Shown here in pieces: positions 56,752 through 64,000 of a stretch of DNA of 64,000 nt. Where the stretch lies: contig JAHIUA010000024.1 in the NCBI GenBank assembly GCA_018817385.1, positions 1-64,000 of the forward strand. The letters run 5' to 3'. The position numbers and the translations under genes are program-made. The stretch comes from Pseudomonadota bacterium. GTDB taxonomy: Bacteria > Desulfobacterota > Desulfobulbia > Desulfobulbales > Desulfocapsaceae. Every line of letters starts with the position of its first letter. Positions within the stretch are counted from its first letter, which is position 1. The notes below the pieces were generated by a model. It saw only the letters and a list, made by a program, of their open reading frames with translations, was not told the DNA's origin and did no database searches.

Positions 56752-57105
56752 ATGCTTGAAGTCACAGAATCTGCACTTGTTAATCTCAAGGATTTCCTGG
56801 CTGAGCAAAAAAAAGATTCAACTGTCCGTATTGCTATGAAGTCCGGCGGCTGCGCCGGACCTGCTCTGGAGCTGGCCATGGATAAGGTCAGAGAGAATGA
56901 CAATATTTTTGATCATGACGGGGTCAGCTTTGTGGTTGACAAGAAGCTTATTGTCATCTGTGGCGCCATTACGGTCAATTTTATTGAGGAATATGATGAT
57001 CGAGATGGTTACGGTGGTGGTGGCACTTTTGCTGTGACCAGTGAAAATTACATCTCGTCAAGGAATGGCAGTTGTTCTTGTGGCTTCAGATCATCCGGCG
57101 AATAA
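56752..57105 (+). CDS. HesB/IscA-like Fe-S or metal-binding protein, copy 1
   Basis: 117 residues: VRIAMKSGGCAGPALELAMD (the first conserved Cys), VDKKLIVICGAITVNFIE, and a Gly/Ser-rich tail with a CSCG. The usual tail Cys pair CxC of IscA is present in altered form. Close to copy 2 at 58985. Scaffold or carrier role in Fe-S assembly is possible; no nifS/iscU gene is nearby. AGAAGGAG site. Confidence 0.8.
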   Translation: MLEVTESALVNLKDFLAEQKKDSTVRIAMKSGGCAGPALELAMDKVRENDNIFDHDGVSFVVDKKLIVICGAITVNFIEEYDDRDGYGGGGTFAVTSENYISSRNGSCSCGFRSSGE

Positions 57106-57354
57106 GTATAGCCGGGTTCAGGTCGGGGCTATTTTCTTCAAGCCCTAATGTGTCCACCTTGTATAACGCGGTATAAGAGGGGCCGGACAGAGCTGTTTCC
57201 TGAGTCGTGGTTTTCTTGCACCCATGAACTCATTTTTATATCGTTTCATCTTTCTGCTCTTATCACCAGCTCTAGCCTTTTGGAGTGACGGGTGTTTCCG
57301 TTGCTTCACCCTCACAGAACACCTCCTTAAAAATAATTATTTGCAGTATTTCTT
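57106..57354. other. Convergent gap, no gene
   Basis: Between copy 1 and the toxin-like gene. Nothing recognised. Confidence 0.4.
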
Positions 57355-57723
57355 TCAGGAGTTTTTCTTGAATTTTTTCATTTCATTTTTGTGGTAGAGA
57401 TCAAAAAATATCACACTATTATCTGGTATGGTTTGACAATTGTCACATTCTTTTTCGAGGCGGCGATTCTCTTTACGACATAATTTGCACCAATAATAAA
57501 TGACCCGGTAATCCCGTCTGCCAACATATTTTTTGAACCGGCCCCGGTACATCCCTTGCATTTTACCATCAGCGTCGTTTGGTTCAGCGAGCAAGCGTTC
57601 AACAACCTGTTGAATGCGCTTGTAACCTGGGGGGTCAGCCTGCTTTACTTTCTCAAGTTTCCGGGAAAAGTGCTCGGTGGGTAAATACAAATTGTTACCA
57701 CTCATTGGCGTTTGCTCCTGCAC
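57355..57723 (-). CDS. Orphan RelE/ParE-like toxin with Cys-rich insert
   Basis: 122 residues; the RelE-type pattern is visible as FSRKLEKVKQADPPGYKRIQ, GMYRGRFKKYVGRRDYRVIYYW and VIFFDLYHKNEMKKF. A CXXC-X12-CXXC insertion (CKLCRKENRRLEKECDNC) splits the last strand, probably a zinc ribbon. mRNA-cleaving toxin fold is inferred; catalytic residues not confirmed. No antitoxin gene is recognised on either side; an alternative start at the second Met (MSGNNLY) is possible. Confidence 0.7.
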   Translation of the reverse strand: MQEQTPMSGNNLYLPTEHFSRKLEKVKQADPPGYKRIQQVVERLLAEPNDADGKMQGMYRGRFKKYVGRRDYRVIYYWCKLCRKENRRLEKECDNCQTIPDNSVIFFDLYHKNEMKKFKKNS

Positions 57724-57862
57724 TCATTGCGGATTGTTGGGACATGATAGCATTTTCAAGAGAACGGGCCGGGGAGATTGGAAGGAAGCTGATTAGTTGC
57801 TCTTTTCATGAGAAATTTTCAAAAAGAGGTTCGTTTAATTCTTATAACAAGAATACAAGTCC

Positions 57863-57922
57863 AACACCAGTGATGAAGGGTAAGTCGGCACTCATTACAA
57901 TACCCCAAGGGGTGAAAGTACC
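57863..57922 (+). repeat. Diverged copy of the 1337-1540 repeat
   Basis: AACACCAGTGATGAAGGGTA, CACTCATTACAATACCCC and GGGTGAAAGTAC align with 1337-1396 with several substitutions. Only the first 60 bases are shared. Confidence 0.5.
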
Positions 57923-58076
57923 TTCACGAAATTCTTATTCAAAAAATGGTGAAAAGAATTCTTAAGGTGCTAAACAGGCAACTCAAGGACTTACCGGCAA
58001 AATCAGAAAAAATGGACAATGCAGCATTCCATGAATTCTCTATTCTGCCAAGGAAAAAAACATATGGACCGGAATA

Positions 58077-58228
58077 GTAACTATTCAATAACACACCATC
58101 TTCGTCCATTGAAGTCTTTTCGAAAGAGCACAAATAGCTTCGAAGATCTCACTGAAGGAATATAAAGCATTGCGAAACAGTTGCAGAGCGGTTGTCAGCA
58201 GATTGGTGGCTATTGCCTGAATTAATAC
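58077..58228 (-). repeat. MITE-like repeat, copy 5
   Basis: Starts GTAACTATTCAATAACACA, contains ATCTTCGTCCATTGAAGTC and ends GAATTAATAC. 152 bp, reverse orientation to the 20574 copy. Confidence 0.75.
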
Positions 58229-58984
58229 TAACCCAATCTATCTTCTGTAAATTTTGATTCGATCAGTAGTTTAGCAGGAATATTCCTTGGTCAGCCGCTC
58301 TGTGCTGGCACAGCGGAGGGATTCAAACTCCTTCCTGAATTCGTACACTGGTCTTCCGCCTGGTTTGAAAACGTTTCAGAGTGACCATAAGTAGCCACAG
58401 ACTCACCTCGATTCCTGCACCGCCACTACTCTTGCTTCCATCTCCTTCTCTTCCCTCCGCAATGATGTTCGGCTGGTAGATCCAAGTTGAAATATCTATC
58501 TACCGGAATGTTTTCGGTCGGCAAAGAAACAGCTCACGACAGCCGAGAGGCGGGTTGTTTGGATAGGTATTATCTATTTGCAGTATAGCCGCTATTGTGT
58601 CAATGTTGCCGCACTTTTTTCATCTCTTTTCATGGAGTATTGCATGTTGAACAGCTGTTACAAAACTAGTTATTGAGAATGTCTCTATAACTGCCAACCC
58701 GGTCCGGGTTGGAAACAGATGTCAGCGGTGGTTTTTCCTCCCCTCCTGATCCTTCCGGCCTGAACCGGGCCACTGTATCTTTTGATGCACGGTATCAGAC
58801 GGACGAAAAGCCGTCTGGATCGATTTGTAGAGAGTCACCTTGAGTGATGTTGTGATTGGCTCAGGCCGCCTTTGGATTTTGTCCTTGGTGGTGTCGTGGT
58901 CGCTAACTGCGAAAAGGTCTTGAATACCCCATGGGGGAGTTTAAGAATACATAAGAGAAGAAAAATTAACAGGAGGATACAATC

Positions 58985-59332
58985 ATGCTTGAAGTAACAG
59001 AATCTGCGTTAGGCAACGTGCAAGATTATCTGAGTCAGCAAAAAATAGAATCGGCTGTTCGGATTACCATGATGTCTGGCGGTTGCTCCGGGTCCAGCCT
59101 GGGGCTTGCAATTGATGATGCCAAGGAGAACGACAATGTTTTTGATCATGACGGGGTCAGCTTTTTGGTCGACAAGGAGCTTTCCGACATCTGCGGGGCT
59201 ATCAAGGTGGATTTTATTGAGGACAAGAGTGGGGGATGTGGTTGCGCTGGCGGTGGTTTTGCAGTGACCAGTGAAAATCCTCTGTCCGGCGGGAGCTGCA
59301 GTTGTTCCTGCGGCTCAGGGTCATGCGGTTAG
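58985..59332 (+). CDS. HesB/IscA-like Fe-S or metal-binding protein, copy 2
   Basis: 115 residues, a clear paralogue of copy 1: SGGCSGSSLGLAID, VDKELSDICGAIKVDFIE, then a Cys/Gly-rich tail (GGCGCAGGG and CSCSCGSGSCG) with more cysteines than copy 1. The tail suggests stronger metal binding. ACAGGAGG site. Confidence 0.82.
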   Translation: MLEVTESALGNVQDYLSQQKIESAVRITMMSGGCSGSSLGLAIDDAKENDNVFDHDGVSFLVDKELSDICGAIKVDFIEDKSGGCGCAGGGFAVTSENPLSGGSCSCSCGSGSCG

Positions 59333-59445
59333 CACGAATGGTTGGATTTGGGCTGGGGGCTGTTTGCCCCTGGCATTGAGTGTTCGTTTAAGTGAAATGG
59401 TATAAGGAGGAGGGCTGTGATTTTTACTCAGCCCATGGTGGCATT

Positions 59446-60240
59446 ATGGTCAAAATCACTTCGTTTATTTTCGTTTATATCTTTCTTGTTTTATCACCGG
59501 TCCTGGCCTTTCAGGCTGATGGCTGTGGGGCAGGTGAATGCCGGGACTGCCACACCTTGGATACAAAAGAGGCGGCAATTCTTCTGCAGGACAAGGTGAC
59601 CGAGGTTGTTGATGTCAAACTCAGCGAGGTGCCGGGTCTGTGGGAGGTTGAGGCGATCTATCAGGGCAAGAAAGTACCGCTCTATATTGATTTTTCCAAG
59701 CAATATCTGATAGGTGGGAATATTGTCAAACTGGCCAGCGGTGAAAATCTGACCCAACAGAGTTATATTGACATGAACAGAGTGGATGTTTCCAAAATTT
59801 CTCTGGATGATACAGTTATTATCGGCAATCCGGCAGCTCCACGGAAAGTCATTGTCTTTGATGATCCGCAGTGTAGTTATTGCCTTAAAATTCATCCGGA
59901 AATGGAAAAGGTTGTGGCGCAGCGTGCTGATATTGCCTTTTTTATCAAAATGTTTCCCTTGGAGATGCATCCTGCAGCCTATGATAAGGCCAGGACCATA
60001 GTTTGTGCCAAAATGAAGAAGTCAAACGACTATGCCCTTGCCTTCCTGAGTGACAGTCTGAGCGGTAAGGAGTTGCCTGGCCCCGATTGTGACAGCGATC
60101 AGGTGGATAAAAATATCGCCCTCGCCAAAGAGCTGCATATCAACTCCACTCCCACTCTCATTATGCCGGATGGCCGCGTGCTGCCGGGCTACAAAGGGGC
60201 AGATGCGATTGTTGAGGCCGTAGGCCCCGGACAGCCATGA
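59446..60240 (+). CDS. Periplasmic DsbC-like thiol:disulfide protein
   Basis: Start at ATG 59446. Signal peptide (ITSFIFVYIFLVLSPVLAF), an N-terminal GCGAGECRDCH segment that includes a CXXCH pattern (possible haem-c site), a DsbC-type dimer domain, then a thioredoxin fold with CSYC (FDDPQCSYCLKIHPEM) and a cis-Pro loop (STPTLI). Disulfide isomerase or reductase, periplasmic. 264 residues. Its position next to Cys-rich proteins suggests thiol or metal handling. Confidence 0.82.
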   Translation: MVKITSFIFVYIFLVLSPVLAFQADGCGAGECRDCHTLDTKEAAILLQDKVTEVVDVKLSEVPGLWEVEAIYQGKKVPLYIDFSKQYLIGGNIVKLASGENLTQQSYIDMNRVDVSKISLDDTVIIGNPAAPRKVIVFDDPQCSYCLKIHPEMEKVVAQRADIAFFIKMFPLEMHPAAYDKARTIVCAKMKKSNDYALAFLSDSLSGKELPGPDCDSDQVDKNIALAKELHINSTPTLIMPDGRVLPGYKGADAIVEAVGPGQP

Positions 60241-60346
60241 ACTCTGTTTCCAGAGAAAAGTCATCGGACCCGTCGTTTCAGCAAAGAGTTGCAGGCCATG
60301 TGTCAGAGCGGGAAAATCTCTGCGGATCTGGAGGAAAATTCTGTGC

Positions 60347-60530
60347 ATGTCAGAGGCAGCATGTAAAGACTGCCTCTACGGGGAGCAACGCCTTACAGAC
60401 TGTCGTAACTGTGATCCTCCCCTCTTGGTATTCGCCTCGTTGGTCTGAAGAAGGGCAGGCGGCTGATTTCCACCTGTGTCGGCAGTGCTATGAGGACTGT
60501 CAGCGCTTGATAGGAAACAACCGTGAATAA
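60347..60530 (+). pseudogene. Possible frameshifted Cys-rich small protein
   Basis: Reading from ATG 60347 gives CKDCLYGEQRLTDCRNC then a stop at 60446-60448. In the next frame the sequence continues as WSEEGQAADFHLCRQCYEDC to a TAA at 60528-60530. Together they would make a small protein of about 60 residues with three CxxC pairs, interrupted by a frameshift near 60440. This could instead be coincidence or sequencing error. It directly follows the DsbC-like gene. Confidence 0.3.
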
Positions 60531-61587
60531 CTAGGAGCATGTCGGACTTAGACATAAATCTGCTGCAAATTTGTCAAATAGGCCTATATTTCGATGGCTT
60601 TTCGTTAAATAGGCCTGCTATTCGCCTCAAATCCATGAAAATCTGGTCTCGATTTCTCTAATTTTCGCTACGATTCTCTAAATCCGACAGACTCCAGGGA
60701 CGAAATAGAGTCGAATCCTGTTCCTGAGCAGGGGTCCTAAAATGGTCAGCGATGAGTTGCTCTACCCAGGAGAGAAGAAGCGGACATTGATGAGTATGAG
60801 AAACCGCTCATGGTCTGGGTTGGTGAACGGTTGTTGCGGGAGAGTATCGCCGGGTTCTGTACAACGAGCAGAGTGAATATTGGTGTAGGTACTTGAGCAA
60901 AGCTAAAGAGAAAAGAGCGGACTGGTGTGGCAAGGTCTGCCGCGGGTGAGCGGGACAGGAAAATTGTTTTGCCTAACGGAGTATCGCACCATATTTGTGA
61001 ACGAATACCAATATTCTTTTTTTTTGAGGCGCTTCACCTTTTCGCTTGCCCACAGGGTTTTCCTGGAGCCAGACGAGCAAAGATCGTTATCCCCTTGTGT
61101 TCTCCTCCTTCTGTCATTCTTCATTAATATCAGTATGTCTGCTGAACGCCCCTGCTCTCTCCTGTCATTTTGACCATTTTTTCTGAGTGCTTCCTTGGCA
61201 ACGTTTCGAGTGGCGCAGACCTGGGGGGGAGTGTGGCATACCATATGGCAGCAAATACAACTTTGTAATTAGAGTTAAGGCTGGAACATGTCAGAAATAC
61301 AGCTTGTTTTGTGGTGGTTATCTTTTTGGAGGGGATATAATCTTAGATTTTTGGTAATCTGCTTTCAAAAGGTTGGAAATCTGGTATCTTTCACTTTTCA
61401 GTGTTCCTCTTAGCCAGGGTTGTGAGAAAAGTTCACATGGCAGAGGGAGTCGTTTCTGCTGGCGAGCCGGGAGAATTGTTCGTGCAAGCTGCCTTAAAGG
61501 GCTTGCCGAGTTGTTCTTATGGGGAACGGCCAAGGAACTTGCCTCTTAGGACGACGATCTAACAAACAATCACTTATCACCTCCAAT
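60531..61587. other. Long gap with the 163-bp repeat
   Basis: About 1 kb with the repeat at 60534-60695 and then no convincing gene; a frame around 60760-60895 looks protein-like (VALPRREEADIDEYEKPLMV) but has no start or family. It probably holds the kinase promoter. Confidence 0.4.
60534..60695 (-). repeat. 163-bp-type dispersed repeat, copy B
   Basis: Inverted relative to copy A at 24107-24269. Ends GGAGCATGTCGGACTTAGA and its partner TCCGACAGACTCC form imperfect inverted repeats. Inner CCTGCTATTCGCCTCAAATC matches copy A in complement. Confidence 0.75.
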
Positions 61588-64000
61588 ATGCGTCGGTATA
61601 AATTTTCACCCGGAAGCGAGAAGAGTAAAGCGATTATAGTCGTTATGCTTGTGGTTGTATCGCTTGCCGCGCTTTTTTCCTATGAAGGCATCCTGCTTCA
61701 TAACAGGACAATTGATCAGGTCATTCTTGAAAAGGAAAAATCGATATACAGAACGGTTAGAGACATAACCCTCTATTCCTTTGCGCCTTATGAACAGCGA
61801 CTCGTTACCCTTCTCAGCACTCATGAAGGGATTTCCAGGGCATTCTCTGACCACGATCGAGAGACACTTTATCGTCTTACCCTTCCTCTCTACGAGGAAC
61901 TGAAACGGGAAAATAACCATCTCCATGTCATGCATTTTCATCTTCCGGACGGGCATTCTTTTCTGCGTATGCATAAACCGGATAAATTTGGTGACGATCT
62001 GCGGAAAATCAGACCAGCGGTGCAATATGTTCATCAAAAAAGAACTCCTTTGACATGTTATGAGATCGGTGTTCTTGGTGTCTTTTACCGAATCATTCAG
62101 CCTGTTTTTTACCAAGGCTCGTATGTCGGCGTTGTCGAATTGGGATTCAAGGTGCATAGTGTTCTGGAATCTCTCAAAAAACAGATTTCTGATCCTTTAG
62201 CCACCTATTTTGTGGCGGATAGATGGCAAAAGATGGCCAAGTCTCTGGAGTATGAGTCTCTTCCTTTTGGCAAATACATCATAAACAGTCATAATGATCC
62301 TTTTTTCAAACAACTCCCTCCTGACCTTGATATTTTAGCGGAGAATGTGCGCTTAACCATTGCCGGCAATGCGTATCTGTTGCATGCCTACCCAGTTTTT
62401 ACAGACTTTCAGGGAAAACCAATTGGTGGGTTTGTGGTGATGCAGGATCTCTCCCAGGCGCTCATAGCCAAAAAAACATTTATTATTCAATCTGTTGCTT
62501 TTTCCTGCTTGTTGCTGGCAATCTCATTGGTCGTTCTTTATCTCAGTTTTGGTAAAATAATTGACAAGCTTGAGCTTTCCCGGGCCAGTCTGAAAAAAAC
62601 GGTTGTCAAGCTTGGTATGGAGGTTGATGAACGCAAACAGACGGAAATGCAACTCTCTAAAAGTAAAAAGGAGTGGGAAAGAACCTTCGATGGCATTGGT
62701 GATATCGTCACTATCATGAATGGTCAGCTCCAGATTCTCAAGGCCAACCAGGCAGCGTATAGATTGCTCAATGCTGAACCTGGCACCTTGATTGGCAAAT
62801 TCTGTTATCAGGTGTTTAATAACCGATTGTCTGCCTGCATTGCTTGTCCCGGTATTGATACTATAAATAACTGCATGGTAAGCTCCTCTGAGATTGAACA
62901 TCAGTATCTCGGGAAAAGCTTTTTGATAACCACTTCTCCTGTTCCTGATGAACATGGTGAATTTACGCATATTGTTCATATCGCTAAAGATATTACCGAG
63001 AAAAAAGAGCTTGAAACTAAATTGCGGCAAGCCCAGAAAATGGAAGCCATTGGTGCCTTGGCAGGTGGAATTGCCCATGATTTCAATAACATTCTGACAG
63101 CGATCTACGGCTATAGTCAATTGGCCATGCGGAAAGCAGGTGCTGACAGAAAGCTCGTTTATGACCTGAATCAGATTCACTCTGCCACTGAAAGGGCAAA
63201 AGATCTCGTGAGCCAGATCCTTACCTTCAGCCGTCAGACCGAGTATGCCAAAAGACCTCTGCAGATATCCCTTATTGTCAAAGAAGCTCTAAAGCTTCTC
63301 CGCTCGTCAATTCCCACTACAATTGAGCTTAAACAGAATATCGATGCCCAGGCTAACATCTTGGCCGACCCGACCCAAATTCATCAGGTTGTCATGAACC
63401 TTGCCACCAATGCCTACCATGCCATGATGGAATCAGGTGGCATTTTGGGAGTTTCATTGAAGGAAATCATCATTAATGGCAATGACATGATTACTGAAAT
63501 TAAAATGAGGCCGGGAAAATATATTTGTCTCGAGGTGAGTGATACCGGCTGTGGTATGGACAAGGAGACAAAGGAGAAAATCTTCGAACCCTATTTCACC
63601 ACTAAAGAGGTCGGCAAGGGGACAGGACTTGGCCTGGCAGTCGTTCATGGAATTGTCACTGATTGTAATGGCTATATAACTGTTTACAGCGAACCTGGCA
63701 AAGGTACTGCTTTTCTTTTGTATTTTCCAATTGTTGAAGGGGAAGCGGTTGATTGTTCGAACCAAGGAGTTGCAGAACCTGTCCGTGGTGGCAATGAACG
63801 AATTATGTTTGTTGATGATGAGGCGATTATTGCCAATCTTGCCTCTGAAGTTCTAAAAATATATGGCTATAAGATCACAATGTTCACCAACGCTGTGCTG
63901 GCGATGCAAGACTTTGCAACCCATCCAGACGAGTACGACCTCGTTATCACCGACATGTCCATGCCCATCATGACAGGCTTACAGCTTAGCCGGAAAATCA
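61588..64000 (+). CDS. Hybrid histidine kinase (dCache_3-like sensor, PAS, receiver), truncated by window edge
   Basis: Open from ATG 61588 to the window end with no stop; its C-terminus lies outside. N-terminal membrane segment ([17 protein letters not shown]), a periplasmic dCache_3-like sensor ([30 protein letters not shown]), a second membrane segment near residue 305, PAS ([18 protein letters not shown], with a CIAC pair), HisKA ([14 protein letters not shown]), ATPase ([24 protein letters not shown]) and a receiver ([18 protein letters not shown]). Signal unknown. Confidence 0.92.
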   Translation, partial: MRRYKFSPGSEKSKAIIVVMLVVVSLAALFSYEGILLHNRTIDQVILEKEKSIYRTVRDITLYSFAPYEQRLVTLLSTHEGISRAFSDHDRETLYRLTLPLYEELKRENNHLHVMHFHLPDGHSFLRMHKPDKFGDDLRKIRPAVQYVHQKRTPLTCYEIGVLGVFYRIIQPVFYQGSYVGVVELGFKVHSVLESLKKQISDPLATYFVADRWQKMAKSLEYESLPFGKYIINSHNDPFFKQLPPDLDILAENVRLTIAGNAYLLHAYPVFTDFQGKPIGGFVVMQDLSQALIAKKTFIIQSVAFSCLLLAISLVVLYLSFGKIIDKLELSRASLKKTVVKLGMEVDERKQTEMQLSKSKKEWERTFDGIGDIVTIMNGQLQILKANQAAYRLLNAEPGTLIGKFCYQVFNNRLSACIACPGIDTINNCMVSSSEIEHQYLGKSFLITTSPVPDEHGEFTHIVHIAKDITEKKELETKLRQAQKMEAIGALAGGIAHDFNNILTAIYGYSQLAMRKAGADRKLVYDLNQIHSATERAKDLVSQILTFSRQTEYAKRPLQISLIVKEALKLLRSSIPTTIELKQNIDAQANILADPTQIHQVVMNLATNAYHAMMESGGILGVSLKEIIINGNDMITEIKMRPGKYICLEVSDTGCGMDKETKEKIFEPYFTTKEVGKGTGLGLAVVHGIVTDCNGYITVYSEPGKGTAFLLYFPIVEGEAVDCSNQGVAEPVRGGNERIMFVDDEAIIANLASEVLKIYGYKITMFTNAVLAMQDFATHPDEYDLVITDMSMPIMTGLQLSRKI

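Larger units (their letters stand above)
57724..58984. other. Long gap with repeats
   Basis: 1.26 kb without a convincing gene. Holds the diverged intron-like repeat (57863-57922), a MITE-like copy (58077-58228) and, from about 58560, the duplicated leader of the second HesB/IscA-like gene. Confidence 0.5.

Noticed and set aside
56752-59332. Fe-S assembly operon (isc/suf)
   Set aside because: Only HesB/IscA-like genes occur, without iscS, iscU or sufB/C/D.
60903-61244. 113-aa minus-strand frame
   Set aside because: Arg/Lys-rich with no domain or start site; likely a shadow or remnant.

Overview
The window looks like part of a chromosome from a sulfate-reducing or sulfur-cycling desulfobacterium, most like the Desulfobulbales. 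This is inferred from gene content, not from a marker gene: many sigma54-type two-component systems, CXXCH haem sensor domains, the futalosine menaquinone route (mqnB, mqnD), a MobB-MobA fusion, a MucR regulator, FmdB, a YeiH-type sulfate exporter, NhaD and universal stress proteins. No rRNA, tRNA, CRISPR array or phage module was seen.

Layout. 1-1540 is a mobile-element graveyard: an IS630-type transposase tail on the minus strand abuts a broken IS91-type transposase, followed by an IS91-like terminal hairpin and a possible group II intron remnant. This debris runs into a histidine kinase that seems to have lost its N-terminus, followed by its sigma54 regulator (1550-4190). 4507-21460 is an unusual island. 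On the minus strand lie a GH13 glucan enzyme, two unknown small proteins, an EndoU-like ribonuclease with a lamin-tail domain, a PqqD-radical SAM-SPASM enzyme with a possible protein substrate beside it, and three clan-CD cysteine proteases (C25-like, metacaspase, P-domain clostripain). On the plus strand lie small exported or membrane proteins, a secreted protein with two trypsin-fold domains, and a Cys-rich secreted protein. 21864-30000 holds csp, a DEAD-box helicase, a B12-type radical SAM enzyme, a Usp protein and a Lon protease with a receiver domain inserted before its AAA+ module. 30134-41000 holds NhaD, an SLC13-type carrier, two-component genes, lolA, murI, mucR and fmdB. 40171-52347 is a signalling block: a haem-sensor histidine kinase with its regulator, a sulfate exporter, Usp, a Ser/Thr kinase-Usp fusion, a phosphoesterase, and a second haem-sensor protein carrying a kinase-like domain. 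52371-56124 is housekeeping (queA, mqnB, mqnD, mobBA). 56752-60530 has a duplicated HesB/IscA-like gene, an orphan RelE-like toxin and a DsbC-like protein. The window ends inside a hybrid histidine kinase.

Two dispersed repeat families link these regions. One is a 152-bp palindromic MITE-like element with ends GTAACTATTC/GAATAGTTAC (five full copies and one end fragment). The other is a 163-bp element (two copies in opposite orientation). The best candidates for something undescribed are the 4.5-21.5 kb protease/EndoU/radical-SAM island, the receiver-Lon fusion and the paired haem-c histidine-kinase and Ser/Thr-kinase sensors. All functions are read from motifs by eye; no database search was run.
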